NCBI GenBank assembly: GCA_002345215.1
Contig: DDVH01000041.1
Location: 1 to 29,474, forward strand
Reading direction: 5' to 3'
Length of the DNA stretch: 29,474 nt
From: Anaerolineales bacterium UBA2317
GTDB lineage: Bacteria; Chloroflexota; Anaerolineae; Anaerolineales; Villigracilaceae
Within the stretch, counting starts at the first letter, position 1; the number at the start of each line of letters is the position of its first letter. Of the stretch, positions 21,655 to 29,474 are shown one piece after another. Under the pieces are notes generated by a model. The model searched no databases, was not told the DNA's origin, and saw only the letters and a list, made by a program, of their open reading frames with translations. The translations under genes were made by a program, and so were the position numbers.

Positions 21655-23568
21655 TTAAAATCCCGTCACCATTGAAACCCCAAACAGCAACAACATCGTC
21701 AGTAATTGACATGCAAACAACGCGGCAAACACATACGCCACATACGTCCAAACGGATGTCATTCGTTTTGCAGATTGCGGGCGGACTTCTTGCCCTTCAG
21801 CCATTGATTTAGCAACATCAGCCACTTGCTCGTAATCATTCATCCAAAACACGCCCGCCGCTTCATCACTGACTATCAACTTGTTTCCGCCAAATGACCT
21901 TATCCAAGCCTCAACATTTTCTGGTGTGTTTACTGCTAAAGAACCCGGCAAAACAATCACATCGGCTTTTATATCATTTGGAATCTTTTCATTTGCATTG
22001 ATAACTTTTACTGGAAGTTTAGGCGCACGTTTTGTAAACATCGCTTTGACTGTTTCGCCAAAACTTCCGTTATGGTCAAAGACCAGCACTTGATAATTCG
22101 CTTGTTTTTCTTCCAGTACATCGGCTTTTGATTCAGTATCTTTTCGTAAAGCAGAGAAATGATACCAAGCCAAAATCACAAACAATATCAAGACTTGTAA
22201 AGAGTTGAGAACTGAATCAAGCACATTGCTTGTTCCACCTCCCAAAGCAGAATCAATGAGTCTGAATACCAAATTGCCAGCCGCAATCATGCCGCCAATG
22301 ACAGAGGCAAATAAAACTAAATACAAATAAAACTTGCGAATCACAGAGCGGCGAGCATGTTCTCCTGAATCGTCAATTTGTAAGGCTTGAGCTTGCATCG
22401 GTCGCCAAGTCATTAACCACAATGGCAAGCCGACAACCAATGAAGCAATTGCACTTGATATAGATGAAGCGAAGTTTCCAATCCCAAAGAATGTATTGGA
22501 TGTGAGCATGTCAATGATTGTGGAGAGTAATGAAGTCACACCGAAGAAAGTGGCGGCTAAACCTACAAAGGAAAGCAAATAATAGAATAATCTTTGCTTG
22601 CCAGCCCGGCGCGGAAGATTTTCATCAAATGCAAATTGTTGACCTAACCATTTTCCGTAGTATGCCCAAACCACTGCAAAGGGCAAACCTAATGAAATCG
22701 GTCCACCAATTTCATGTAAAAATTTTGTACCTTCAGTTGATTCGCCAAGAATCTGCAACAGGATTTTGTAAATCAAATTTCCGCTGGCAGAGAGGACGAT
22801 AATCACACTACCTAATGTGAGCAGATACAAAACGCCGAGGCGTAGATAAGAGTCTCGTTCAGCAGAATCAGGTAGAACGTCTTGTAAGATGCGCCAAGAG
22901 AAATACCAAATCGGTGTGCCAATCACAAGCAAAGCAATCGCATTGATGATGGTTTCACGTCCGATTTCTCCAAGCACATTCGACGGTAATGTGAATGCAA
23001 AATTCAAGGCTTGTTGTGTGCCATAGATTGTCATCAGCAAACCATAGAGCATCCAAATGAAGCGATACAAACGGCGAATTTCTGCAAAGTTTTCTGGTTC
23101 TGAAAGTGTTTTCCAATTTTCTTTTAAGATGTTCCAAAAATATGCGGCGATGAGTAGATTGATAACGATGGCGATTAAATTATCTGACCATGTTTGTGTT
23201 CCACCGACCAATGCGCGATACTCATATAAGTTTGCCGATGATAAAAGTGTGCGATTGATAAACGCTAAAAAATTTTGTATGGCTGGTAAAAAGGTAGCCA
23301 GTAACATGCCATACAAAAAGATTGCGCGTATAGTTGCACTATTTTCTTCATCATCCTTTTTAGAAATGTTTTGTGCCCACAGCCAATGGAATAGAAAAAT
23401 CGGCACGCCCACAAGAATCAAAGCCAAGGCTTGTGCTAAAGAAGTTGTGCCTGATGTGATTTCATTTTGATTTACGATAGAACGAAGCAAGCCAATAATG
23501 CCCCACAACACCACTTCAACACTGATAAAAGCAATGGCATAAAAATAAAGTCTTCTAATTGTTTTCAT
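21655..23568 (-). CDS. Large membrane protein with six DUF5671-like units and a soluble C-terminal domain
   Basis: 637 residues. About six units of 70-80 residues recur (starts near 4, 80, 164, 240, 328 and 410). Each begins with an R..YxY-type helix, continues with a GN(L)..I/L..I stretch, and ends in a VGxPxWxxxWR-like helix (VGVPIFLFHWLWAQ, IGTPIWYFSWRILQ, VGLPLWLMTWRPMQ). This gives about 12 membrane segments. Residues about 495-595 form a soluble alpha/beta domain. It reads YQVLVFDHNGSFGETVKAMF...VKVINANEKIPNDIKADVIVLPGSLAV...KLIVSDEAAGVFWM, resembling a Rossmann or GATase-like fold; a last helix follows. Function unknown. It is bracketed by copies of one dispersed repeat. Confidence 0.85.
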   Translation of the reverse strand: MKTIRRLYFYAIAFISVEVVLWGIIGLLRSIVNQNEITSGTTSLAQALALILVGVPIFLFHWLWAQNISKKDDEENSATIRAIFLYGMLLATFLPAIQNFLAFINRTLLSSANLYEYRALVGGTQTWSDNLIAIVINLLIAAYFWNILKENWKTLSEPENFAEIRRLYRFIWMLYGLLMTIYGTQQALNFAFTLPSNVLGEIGRETIINAIALLVIGTPIWYFSWRILQDVLPDSAERDSYLRLGVLYLLTLGSVIIVLSASGNLIYKILLQILGESTEGTKFLHEIGGPISLGLPFAVVWAYYGKWLGQQFAFDENLPRRAGKQRLFYYLLSFVGLAATFFGVTSLLSTIIDMLTSNTFFGIGNFASSISSAIASLVVGLPLWLMTWRPMQAQALQIDDSGEHARRSVIRKFYLYLVLFASVIGGMIAAGNLVFRLIDSALGGGTSNVLDSVLNSLQVLILFVILAWYHFSALRKDTESKADVLEEKQANYQVLVFDHNGSFGETVKAMFTKRAPKLPVKVINANEKIPNDIKADVIVLPGSLAVNTPENVEAWIRSFGGNKLIVSDEAAGVFWMNDYEQVADVAKSMAEGQEVRPQSAKRMTSVWTYVAYVFAALFACQLLTMLLLFGVSMVTGF

Positions 23569-23582
23569 AAATAAAGTCTCCC

Positions 23583-23697
23583 GTCATTGCGAGGCGAAGC
23601 CGAAGCAATCTCAAGTTTAAGAATGAGATTGCTTTGCCATCTTGGTCTCGATACACACTTCGCACACTCGACCAGCGATGGCTCGCAATGACATGAT
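23583..23697. repeat. GTCATTGCGAGG-type dispersed repeat, full nested inverted element
   Basis: Outer ends GTCATTGCGAG (23583-23593) and CTCGCAATGAC (23682-23692) are inverted copies. Inside, AAGCAATCTCA (23603-23613) and TGAGATTGCTT (23624-23634) form a perfect 11-bp stem. The right end continues ATGAT, matching the reverse complement of bases just before the short copy at 21587. It fills the gap between two minus-strand genes. Confidence 0.85.
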
Positions 23698-23698
23698 A

Positions 23699-24172
23699 TT
23701 ACGGTTTAAAAGGTTCTTGATACCAGTTGTAATCCCAAAAGTTATAAGGCATATAACTTAACTTCCATTCGCCGTTTTGCTTCACCAAGTTTGCGCGGTC
23801 TGGGTTTCCATAACGGCTAGAGAATGGGTCGTTGTAAGAATAATACATTAAGAGATTCACTGTTGCATCGTTACCAATGGTTTCAACTTCGCCAATTTCC
23901 ACACCTACATTTTCAGGGTAAACCATCCCGTTCAAAAACGATTGACGAAATTCTTCTTCAGTTGGTTTGTTATTTAACTCTGCTAAATAACTATATGCTT
24001 TTTCATAATCCTTATTCAAAGTCGCCAACACATAATTATGAACAACGCCTTCGGGTGTTGAATCAGAAACGTACTCGCGGGTATCTTGTCGCGTGAAAAA
24101 CAGCACCAACGCCAGCACAATCAACGCGCCAATACCAATCAGAATACCTGTCAAAAATTTATCTTGTTTCAT
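23699..24172 (-). CDS. Membrane-anchored protein, NTF2/DUF4878-like, function unknown
   Basis: 157 residues from ATG 24172, chosen because GGAGG lies 8-10 bases before it; the 25-codon longer frame has no support. One N-terminal membrane helix (ILIGIGALIVLALVLFF, about 8-27) anchors an exported domain. That domain reads TPEGVVHNYVLATLNKDYEKAYSYLAELNNKPTEEEFRQSF, later ATVNLLMYYSY and NLVKQNGEWKLSYMPYNFWDYNWYQ. This recalls small NTF2-like/DUF4878 domains of lipoproteins (helix pair, then curved sheet with a WKL strand). No catalytic residues are evident. Its stop directly abuts the dispersed repeat. Confidence 0.75.
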   Translation of the reverse strand: MKQDKFLTGILIGIGALIVLALVLFFTRQDTREYVSDSTPEGVVHNYVLATLNKDYEKAYSYLAELNNKPTEEEFRQSFLNGMVYPENVGVEIGEVETIGNDATVNLLMYYSYNDPFSSRYGNPDRANLVKQNGEWKLSYMPYNFWDYNWYQEPFKP

Positions 24173-24343
24173 AGAACTGCCTCCGTAGGTTAACTTTACT
24201 CCAAAATTGACTTGATTTTCTGACCAAAAGTTCCTTTGCCAACCCAAACCCCATCAACTAAACAACTAAATTGTAAGGTTTACTATATGAATTATTCATA
24301 CTTGATAATTTATAATCCACAAAATTTGAAAGGAGCAACTTAC

Positions 24344-26845
24344 ATGTTAAAACAAACCCGTATTTCTCTTTTTGCACTTATTACTTTACTGATCTTATTA
24401 GCAAATTTGATTTTTCCCACCTCTGCACTGGCAGATGATGAAACCCCGACTCCTGCCGCCACAGAAGAAACAACTCTCCCCGAAGAAACTGAAGCGGATA
24501 CAGAATCTCAAGACTCTATTGATGAATCTGTGGAAGACACACAATCCCAAGACCCTACAGAAGATACGCCGCCTCAAGAACCTACGAGTGAACCTGCTCC
24601 TGTTTCAGAGACATTAGAACAACTCCCCGAAAATACTGACCTGATCATCTTAGATGAAAATGGCGAACTTCTGCCACTCGTCACTGAAGAAGCGGAAGAA
24701 GCCATCATCATTGGTGACCCTGTTTGGTGTCCATCTAGTCTTTCTGCTCCAACTCCCAATGCAAATGGATGTACGACTTCTTATGCAAGTTTTCAAGATT
24801 TGATAACTTATTTGGATGCCAATGAGCAGGCTATGGATGGCACGATTTGGATTGAGTCTACTTATGACAGCAGTGTGAATGATGCCACGGCTTCTGGCTT
24901 TGTTTTTAATGGTGGTTCATTTACTACGATGAGCAATTATGCGCTTACCATTCAAGGCGGTTGGAATGGCGTGAGCGGAAGTTCAAGTATTGGCTCGGCT
25001 TCAATATTCAGTGGTGATTATTTAGTCGTCACAAATTGGAATGCAAATGTGACTATTAATGATATTGCTATGGATGGCACATCTGGCAGTCATGGAATAA
25101 CCGTTATTACAAATGGGGCTGTTAATCTTTCAGATGTTTCCGTGCAAAATAGCGCCTTAAGCGGTGTTTATATTGATAATCGCGGTGGCACTGAAGATGT
25201 AACGATTTCTGGGACAAATAATTTTAGTGACAATAATAATATGGGATTATTGGTGTATTCAAGAGGAGATATTTTTGTAAGTGGTGTAACTGCCAGTAGT
25301 AACAACTTAGAAAGCGGTGCTTTCTTAGATACTGCCTCTGGAAGTGGTAATGTTTCTGTTTCTAATAGCACCTTTAATGGAAACGGCAGTAATACTGATG
25401 CTCATGGAATATGGGTTCAATCCAATGGGAATGTAACTCTTAACTATATCACTGCCAATAACAATTATTATGCTGGTGCTTCGGTAGGGAATTACAATAC
25501 AGATAATTTTATCGGTGGGAATGTATTTATTTCCAATAGTATATTTAATCAAAACGGACTTGTCGCTGACTGGGATGGTTTAGGTGTATTTGCACTTGGA
25601 GATGTTGAGATTAACAATGTCACTGCCAATGAAAATGGATATGTTGGCATTTGGGTTGGTGATTCAGATAACGGCACTCCAAACGGAGGAAGCGTTCATA
25701 TACAAAATAGTACAACAAATGATAATGACTACAATGGAATTTCTGTAGACACAACTGGTGAAATTTTACTTAAGAATGTAATTTCAAATAATAATATTGG
25801 TAATGATGGCGTCAGTTTATATAATTCAAATGGTACAAGTGAAATCATCATAATCAACAGCCAATTCAACAGCAACGGTGATGATGGTGTTGATGCTTAC
25901 TCAGCAGGGAGTATCACATTAAATAATGTAATCGCAAACGGTAATTTAGATGATGGGGCTGACTTAGAAAATTGTGGCTGTGCAGGTACTGTTGGATTTA
26001 ATATATTCGGTAGTACATTTAACAATAATGGATATGCTGGTCTAACATTTTTCACAGATGGAAGTGTTAATATTGAAAACACGACCGCGAATAACAACGG
26101 GGTAGGCGGTATTGGTGGCGATGCATTTGGTGATATTACAGTGACAAATTCTATTCTTAGTGGTAATCAATATGGGTTAGGGTTTGCAACGATTGGTGAT
26201 GTTAATATCAAGTGTAGCATTGTAACTAACAATAGCATTGAGGGTGTTGGAGTATTGGCAAATAACTTAAACTTAATTGGCTCTGATATATCAAATAATG
26301 GTATTGATTCTTTCAATCTAAGTGGTCCTGTCAATGTATTTCATTACAACTGTACTCCATCAGGTGGTAATTCCAACAAACCAAACGGCGGCACAGGCTT
26401 GTCATTAAATATTGTGCAAGGCAACAATGCAGATTTAGATTGTGACCTTTACTCTGGCACAGTTTTGATTTTGCCTAATGGAAATAAAGTCACCTTCGAG
26501 TGTCCAATTGGTGATTCCGCAACTTTGAGTCCAGTATTAGCAGATCGCTTACCAAATGCACTACCTGAAAATGTGGAATACGTTTCAGGTTTTGTAGCAA
26601 CAACAAGTCCAGATGGAAGCGATGTGGCATTAGATGGTTTAGTAGTAGTTAGTTTCATTATCCCTGATGATATGCAAGGTGAAGATTTTGCTATCTTATA
26701 TTGGGATGGCACTGAATGGCTTGATTTAGATACTGCTACTTTTGATGATGGCAGAAAAGTTTTCAACGGTGGTTATGTCACCGAAGATGATTATTTTGAA
26801 GCCCTAACTAATTTCAGTGGAAACTTTGTATTAGTGACAAAGTAG
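24344..26845 (+). CDS. Large secreted right-handed beta-helix protein
   Basis: 833 residues from ATG 24344 (AAGGAG 10 bases before; a longer frame to 24236 would precede the signal peptide). The signal peptide ends near LIFPTSALA. An acidic Thr/Pro/Glu linker of about 100 residues follows. Residues about 200-680 are a series of beta-helix rungs with recurring patterns such as VNLSDVSVQNSALSGVYIDN, DIFVSGVTASSNN, VFISNSIFNQNG and ITLNNVIANGN, rich in Asn and Gly. The last 130 residues form a separate domain (NADLDCDLYSGTVLILPNGNKVTF...FAILYWDGTEWLDL...FVLVTK). No sorting motif or catalytic site was seen. Likely an extracellular adhesin or polysaccharide-binding protein. Confidence 0.85.
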   Translation: MLKQTRISLFALITLLILLANLIFPTSALADDETPTPAATEETTLPEETEADTESQDSIDESVEDTQSQDPTEDTPPQEPTSEPAPVSETLEQLPENTDLIILDENGELLPLVTEEAEEAIIIGDPVWCPSSLSAPTPNANGCTTSYASFQDLITYLDANEQAMDGTIWIESTYDSSVNDATASGFVFNGGSFTTMSNYALTIQGGWNGVSGSSSIGSASIFSGDYLVVTNWNANVTINDIAMDGTSGSHGITVITNGAVNLSDVSVQNSALSGVYIDNRGGTEDVTISGTNNFSDNNNMGLLVYSRGDIFVSGVTASSNNLESGAFLDTASGSGNVSVSNSTFNGNGSNTDAHGIWVQSNGNVTLNYITANNNYYAGASVGNYNTDNFIGGNVFISNSIFNQNGLVADWDGLGVFALGDVEINNVTANENGYVGIWVGDSDNGTPNGGSVHIQNSTTNDNDYNGISVDTTGEILLKNVISNNNIGNDGVSLYNSNGTSEIIIINSQFNSNGDDGVDAYSAGSITLNNVIANGNLDDGADLENCGCAGTVGFNIFGSTFNNNGYAGLTFFTDGSVNIENTTANNNGVGGIGGDAFGDITVTNSILSGNQYGLGFATIGDVNIKCSIVTNNSIEGVGVLANNLNLIGSDISNNGIDSFNLSGPVNVFHYNCTPSGGNSNKPNGGTGLSLNIVQGNNADLDCDLYSGTVLILPNGNKVTFECPIGDSATLSPVLADRLPNALPENVEYVSGFVATTSPDGSDVALDGLVVVSFIIPDDMQGEDFAILYWDGTEWLDLDTATFDDGRKVFNGGYVTEDDYFEALTNFSGNFVLVTK

Positions 26846-26863
26846 AAAATAAACTCACTCTTC

Positions 26864-26895
26864 AAAACCCCTGTCAAAATTTGACAGGGGTTTTT
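26864..26895 (+). terminator. Terminator after the beta-helix gene
   Basis: AAAACCCCTGTCAAA and TTTGACAGGGGTTTT pair almost without a loop, then TTG. Twenty bases after the stop. Confidence 0.9.
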
Positions 26896-26932
26896 GTTAT
26901 ACTTGACTTATCTTTTTTAAGGAGTTCCCCAA

Positions 26933-28735
26933 ATGACTACATCTATACCTCACTGGGATTTGACGAATGTGTATCCCTCGCTTGATTCAAAGCAATTTAA
27001 AAATGCGATGAAGCAATATAAAACCATGTTAGAAGATATGGAAGTGTTTTTGAACAAAGCCAGCAAAGCAGATTCAAAAGCTGATGCCAAAAAACTTGGC
27101 AAATTACTCGGAGAAGCTATAGACCGCTTCAATAAAATCTATGAGCTTTCTGGCACGCTCAACCCTTACATTTATTCTTTTGTTTCCACTGATTCGCGTA
27201 ATAAAGAAGCAAAACGAATTGAATCAGAGTATGAGCAAATTGCCGTCAAAGCCAATATTCTCAATACAAAATTTTTAGCATGGGCTGGCAAGTTAGGCAA
27301 ACCTGCTATCAAAAAATCAGCGAAGACAAATGCTTCCGCAGGTGAGCATGTATTTGCGTTGAATGAAGCGGCGGAGCAATCCAAATATCTAATGAGTGAA
27401 GCGGAAGAAATCCTCGCCGCAGAATTAACGTTGAGCGGTGGCAATGCTTTCGGCAAATTACAAGGCGTGGTCACATCTCAAATGACGGTTGATTTTGAAT
27501 TGGATGGCAAGACTCAAAAATTGCCGATGCCTGCTTTGATTAATTTGCGTTCACATCCAGATGAAGCCACACGCAAACGCGGTTATGAAGCCGAAAACAA
27601 AGCCTGGGAAAGTGTGCAAGAAACTTTAGCCGCGGCAATGAATGGAGTTAAAGGTGAGACTTTAACTTTAGATAAAAAACGCGGACGTGAAGATGCTGTG
27701 CACGCCTCAATTGATTTTGCCCGCATAGACCGCCCCACACTTGACGCCATGCTGGGTGCTATGAAGGATTCATTCCCTATGTTTGAGAAATATTTCAAGC
27801 ACAAAGCCAAATTGCTTGGGAAAGAAAAATTAGCATGGTGGGATTTGTTTGCTCCGATGGGTAAGACCGATAAAGTGTATTCATGGAAAGAAGCCTGTGA
27901 TTTTATTGTAAATAACTTCAATAAATTTTCACCTGAATTGGGTACATTTGCAAAACGTGCCTTTGATAATAATTGGGTAGATGCAGAACAACGCGAAGGA
28001 AAACGCGGCGGTGCATTTTGTATGGGCTTAGACGGTGTGAAAGAAAGCCGTATTTTGATGAACTTCGATGGTTCATTTGACCAAGTAAGTACATTGGCGC
28101 ATGAACTCGGACATGCTTTTCATAATGAATGTGCGTATCAAGCCAACAAGACTCCCATTCAACAAAACACGCCGATGACGTTAGCTGAAACCGCTTCGAT
28201 TATGTGTGAAACAATTGTCACCGAAGCGGCACTCGAACAAACCAAAGACCCTCAAGAAGTGTTGGCGATTTTGGAAGCACAAATGAATAATGCCTCACAA
28301 GTGGTTGTTGATATTTACTCACGCTATTTGTTTGAAAAAGAAGTCTTTGAAAAACGCGCGCAAGCCGAACTTTCAGCTGATGATTTGAACGACATTATGG
28401 AACGCGCTCAAAAAGCAACATACGGCGCAGGCTTAGACGAAAAGTATTTACAAAAATATATGTGGACGTGGAAACCACATTACTATTCCAGCGGATTCTC
28501 TTTCTATAATTACCCGTATGCGTTTGGGTTGTTATTTGCTACAGGTTTGTATGCAATTTATCAACAACGCGGCGCAGAATTTGTATCGGCTTATAAAAAC
28601 TTGTTAGCCTCCACAGGTGAAGCCCGTGCCGCTGATTTAGCAGATAAATTCGGCATCAACATCCGCACCAAAAAGTTCTGGGCAGATAGTTTGGCAATTA
28701 TCGGAAAGCGTGCTGAAAGATATTGTCAGTTGTAA
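26933..28735 (+). CDS. pepF: M3-family oligoendopeptidase F
   Basis: Cytoplasmic zinc peptidase that cleaves short peptides. 600 residues, family length. HELGH (about 390-394, in STLAHELGHAFHN) supplies two zinc ligands and the catalytic Glu; the third ligand Glu is in MTLAETASIMCE about 25 residues later. The C-terminal HYYSSGFSFYNYPYAFGLLFATGLYAIY with Tyr/His substrate-binding residues is typical. AAGGAG precedes the ATG. Single gene between two terminators. Likely recycles peptides or degrades signal-peptide fragments. Confidence 0.96.
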   Translation: MTTSIPHWDLTNVYPSLDSKQFKNAMKQYKTMLEDMEVFLNKASKADSKADAKKLGKLLGEAIDRFNKIYELSGTLNPYIYSFVSTDSRNKEAKRIESEYEQIAVKANILNTKFLAWAGKLGKPAIKKSAKTNASAGEHVFALNEAAEQSKYLMSEAEEILAAELTLSGGNAFGKLQGVVTSQMTVDFELDGKTQKLPMPALINLRSHPDEATRKRGYEAENKAWESVQETLAAAMNGVKGETLTLDKKRGREDAVHASIDFARIDRPTLDAMLGAMKDSFPMFEKYFKHKAKLLGKEKLAWWDLFAPMGKTDKVYSWKEACDFIVNNFNKFSPELGTFAKRAFDNNWVDAEQREGKRGGAFCMGLDGVKESRILMNFDGSFDQVSTLAHELGHAFHNECAYQANKTPIQQNTPMTLAETASIMCETIVTEAALEQTKDPQEVLAILEAQMNNASQVVVDIYSRYLFEKEVFEKRAQAELSADDLNDIMERAQKATYGAGLDEKYLQKYMWTWKPHYYSSGFSFYNYPYAFGLLFATGLYAIYQQRGAEFVSAYKNLLASTGEARAADLADKFGINIRTKKFWADSLAIIGKRAERYCQL

Positions 28736-28743
28736 ATAATTTA

Positions 28744-28776
28744 AAACCTCCGAGGTCTTAAAGACCTCGGAGGTTT
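28744..28776. repeat. Palindrome after pepF, AAAC(C/T)TCCGA family copy 1
   Basis: AAACCTCCGAGGTCTT, one A, then AAGACCTCGGAGGTTT: perfect inverted arms of 16. Homologous to 29275-29307. It can also terminate pepF transcription, though no long T-run follows. Confidence 0.85.
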
Positions 28777-28796
28777 GCTTGTAAAAAAGGAGACAA

Positions 28797-29270
28797 ATGA
28801 AAAAAAAGAAAATCTTATTTGTATTTTCTATTCTTCTATTGGCAACTTTAGCGTGCAATGCTATTTTGCCATCGAATGATGTATCAACATTACCAACTGC
28901 ACCATTTAATCCTGAAGTACAAAGTGATGTACCACGCACAGAAAATGATGTTCCGCGAATCTCACTCAGTGATGCAAAAGCGGCTGTGGAATCAGGTCAA
29001 GCCATCCTCGTAGATGTGCGAAGTGCTCAATCGTATGCTGACCTACATGCCACAGATGCAATTTCTATTCCGTTAGATGTATTTGAAACAAATATTAGCA
29101 GTGTCCCACTTCAAAAAACAGATTGGATAATCACCTACTGTACCTGACCGAACGAACATACGAGTGCCCGTGCGGCATTCTTATTGTTACAAAATGGTTA
29201 TGAAAATGTGCAAGCATTATTAGGCGGGTTTGAAGCATGGATTAATGCAGGGTACCCAACAGACCCTTAA
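28797..29270 (+). CDS. Rhodanese-domain lipoprotein, probable selenoprotein (in-frame TGA at 29145-29147)
   Basis: 157 residues if TGA is read as selenocysteine at position 117. A lipoprotein signal (LLLATLAC, lipidated Cys20) and a short linker are followed by a single rhodanese domain: ISLSDAKAAVESGQAILVDVRSAQSYADLHATDAISIPL. The catalytic loop YCT-U-PNEHTSARAA follows, then LLLQNGYENVQALLGGFEAWINAGYP and TAA. Aligned to the usual CRSGNRSARAA loop, the TGA occupies the persulfide-forming Cys. The frame stays open and homologous for 40 codons past it, and a SECIS-like hairpin starts 10 bases later. TGA acts as a real stop in the sigma gene at 4744, so general recoding is unlikely. AAGGAG precedes the ATG. 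Automatic callers would truncate this gene at 29147. Confidence 0.85.
29158..29184 (+). promoter_or_regulatory. SECIS-like hairpin downstream of the in-frame TGA
   Basis: GAGTGCC (29162-29168) and GGCATTC (29174-29180) form a 7-bp stem (one G-U pair). A C-U mismatch follows, then ATA/TAT add three pairs. The 5-base loop CGTGC has G in its second position and begins 22 bases after the TGA, within the spacing usual for bacterial SECIS elements (about 16-37). Confidence 0.65.
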
Positions 29271-29311
29271 AAAGAAACTTCCGAAGTCTTAAAGACTTCG
29301 GAAGTTTCTTT
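29271..29311. terminator. Terminator/palindrome after the rhodanese gene, same family copy 2
   Basis: AAAGAAACTTCCGAAGTCTT, one A, and AAGACTTCGGAAGTTTCTTT: perfect 20-base arms. It ends in T-rich sequence on the plus strand and serves two convergent genes. Core 29275-29307 is homologous to 28744-28776 with paired base changes in the two arms. Confidence 0.88.
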
Positions 29312-29314
29312 TAT

Positions 29315-29474
29315 TTACGAAAATGCTTGTATTCCCGTTTGTGCCCTGCCCAAAATCAAGGCATGGACATCATGCGTGCCCTCATAGGTATTGACTGCTT
29401 CCAAATTCATCATGTGACGTATGACATGAAATTCATCAGAGACGCCATTGCCGCCGTGCATATCTCTTGAGACT
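29315..29474 (-). CDS. Acyl-CoA dehydrogenase C-terminus, glutaryl-CoA dehydrogenase-like (cut by window edge)
   Basis: Only the last 52 codons are present, stop at 29315-29317. SRDMHGGNGVSDEFHVIRHM, then NLEAVNTYEGTHDVHALILG and RAQTGIQAFS are close to the C-terminus of glutaryl-CoA dehydrogenases. TYEGTHDVHAL carries the catalytic Glu position of the group (YEGT). The enzyme would oxidise and decarboxylate glutaryl-CoA to crotonyl-CoA in lysine/tryptophan breakdown. Convergent with the rhodanese gene, sharing its terminator. Confidence 0.9.
   Translation of the reverse strand, partial: VSRDMHGGNGVSDEFHVIRHMMNLEAVNTYEGTHDVHALILGRAQTGIQAFS

Noticed and set aside
24236..24343. Longer start of the beta-helix protein at 24236
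   Set aside because: It would put 36 residues before a good signal peptide and has no AAGGAG; ATG 24344 has one.
29145..29147. General reassignment of TGA to an amino acid
   Set aside because: TGA 4744-4746 ends the sigma factor exactly at the anti-sigma start with a normal C-terminus, so TGA still works as a stop here.

Overview
This 29.5 kb window looks like a chromosomal segment of a moderately AT-rich bacterium, most likely a member of Chloroflexota (Anaerolineae or a relative). That placement is an inference. It rests on the mix of a PdxS/PdxT vitamin B6 synthase with a divergent MocR-type regulator, a phosphonate-type transporter with an enlarged permease, lipoproteins with Thr/Pro/Glu-rich linkers, and several families of short dispersed palindromes. 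Genes are dense, there is no rRNA, tRNA, CRISPR array or transposase, and most gene ends carry clear Rho-independent hairpins.

Layout. 1-602: 3' part of panC (minus). 631-1500: a 67-residue protein of unknown function and ssb (plus). 1504-5343 (minus): an operon of an ECF sigma factor, an anti-sigma zinc-finger domain fused to an ABC-2-type membrane protein, two more ABC-2-type permeases and an ABC ATPase. 5572-9485 (plus): phnD, phnC and an unusually large phnE. 9525-10541 (minus): fatty-acid desaturase. 10599-13777 (minus): GNAT-like protein, a 104-residue unknown, a HAD phosphatase and a lipoprotein. 13822-17009: pdxS-pdxT (minus) divergent from a pdxR-like regulator. 17041-20269 (plus): YtrA-type GntR regulator, SPFH protein, SdpI-family protein, DUF4177 protein and CPBP protease. 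20406-21539 (minus): dnaN. 21655-24172 (minus): a six-unit DUF5671-like membrane protein and a small anchored protein. 24344-26845 (plus): a large secreted beta-helix protein. 26933-28735: pepF. 28797-29270: a rhodanese lipoprotein with an in-frame TGA. 29315-29474 (minus): the C-terminus of a glutaryl-CoA-dehydrogenase-like protein.

The strongest unusual signals are the following. (1) The rhodanese gene has an in-frame TGA exactly where the catalytic cysteine belongs, followed by a SECIS-like hairpin, so it is probably a selenoprotein. (2) The sigma factor operon has its anti-sigma domain built into a transporter subunit. (3) Three identical 17-base sites, 15/16 matches to the parS consensus, lie in consecutive gaps of one operon 1-2 kb from dnaN. 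(4) The YtrA/SPFH/SdpI/CPBP operon resembles a membrane-protection or peptide-immunity module and starts at a promoter overlaid by four spaced TACAAT copies. (5) PhnE carries an inserted extracellular domain and extra membrane segments. (6) Several palindrome families recur, one of which appears to supply the 5' coding part of a lipoprotein gene.
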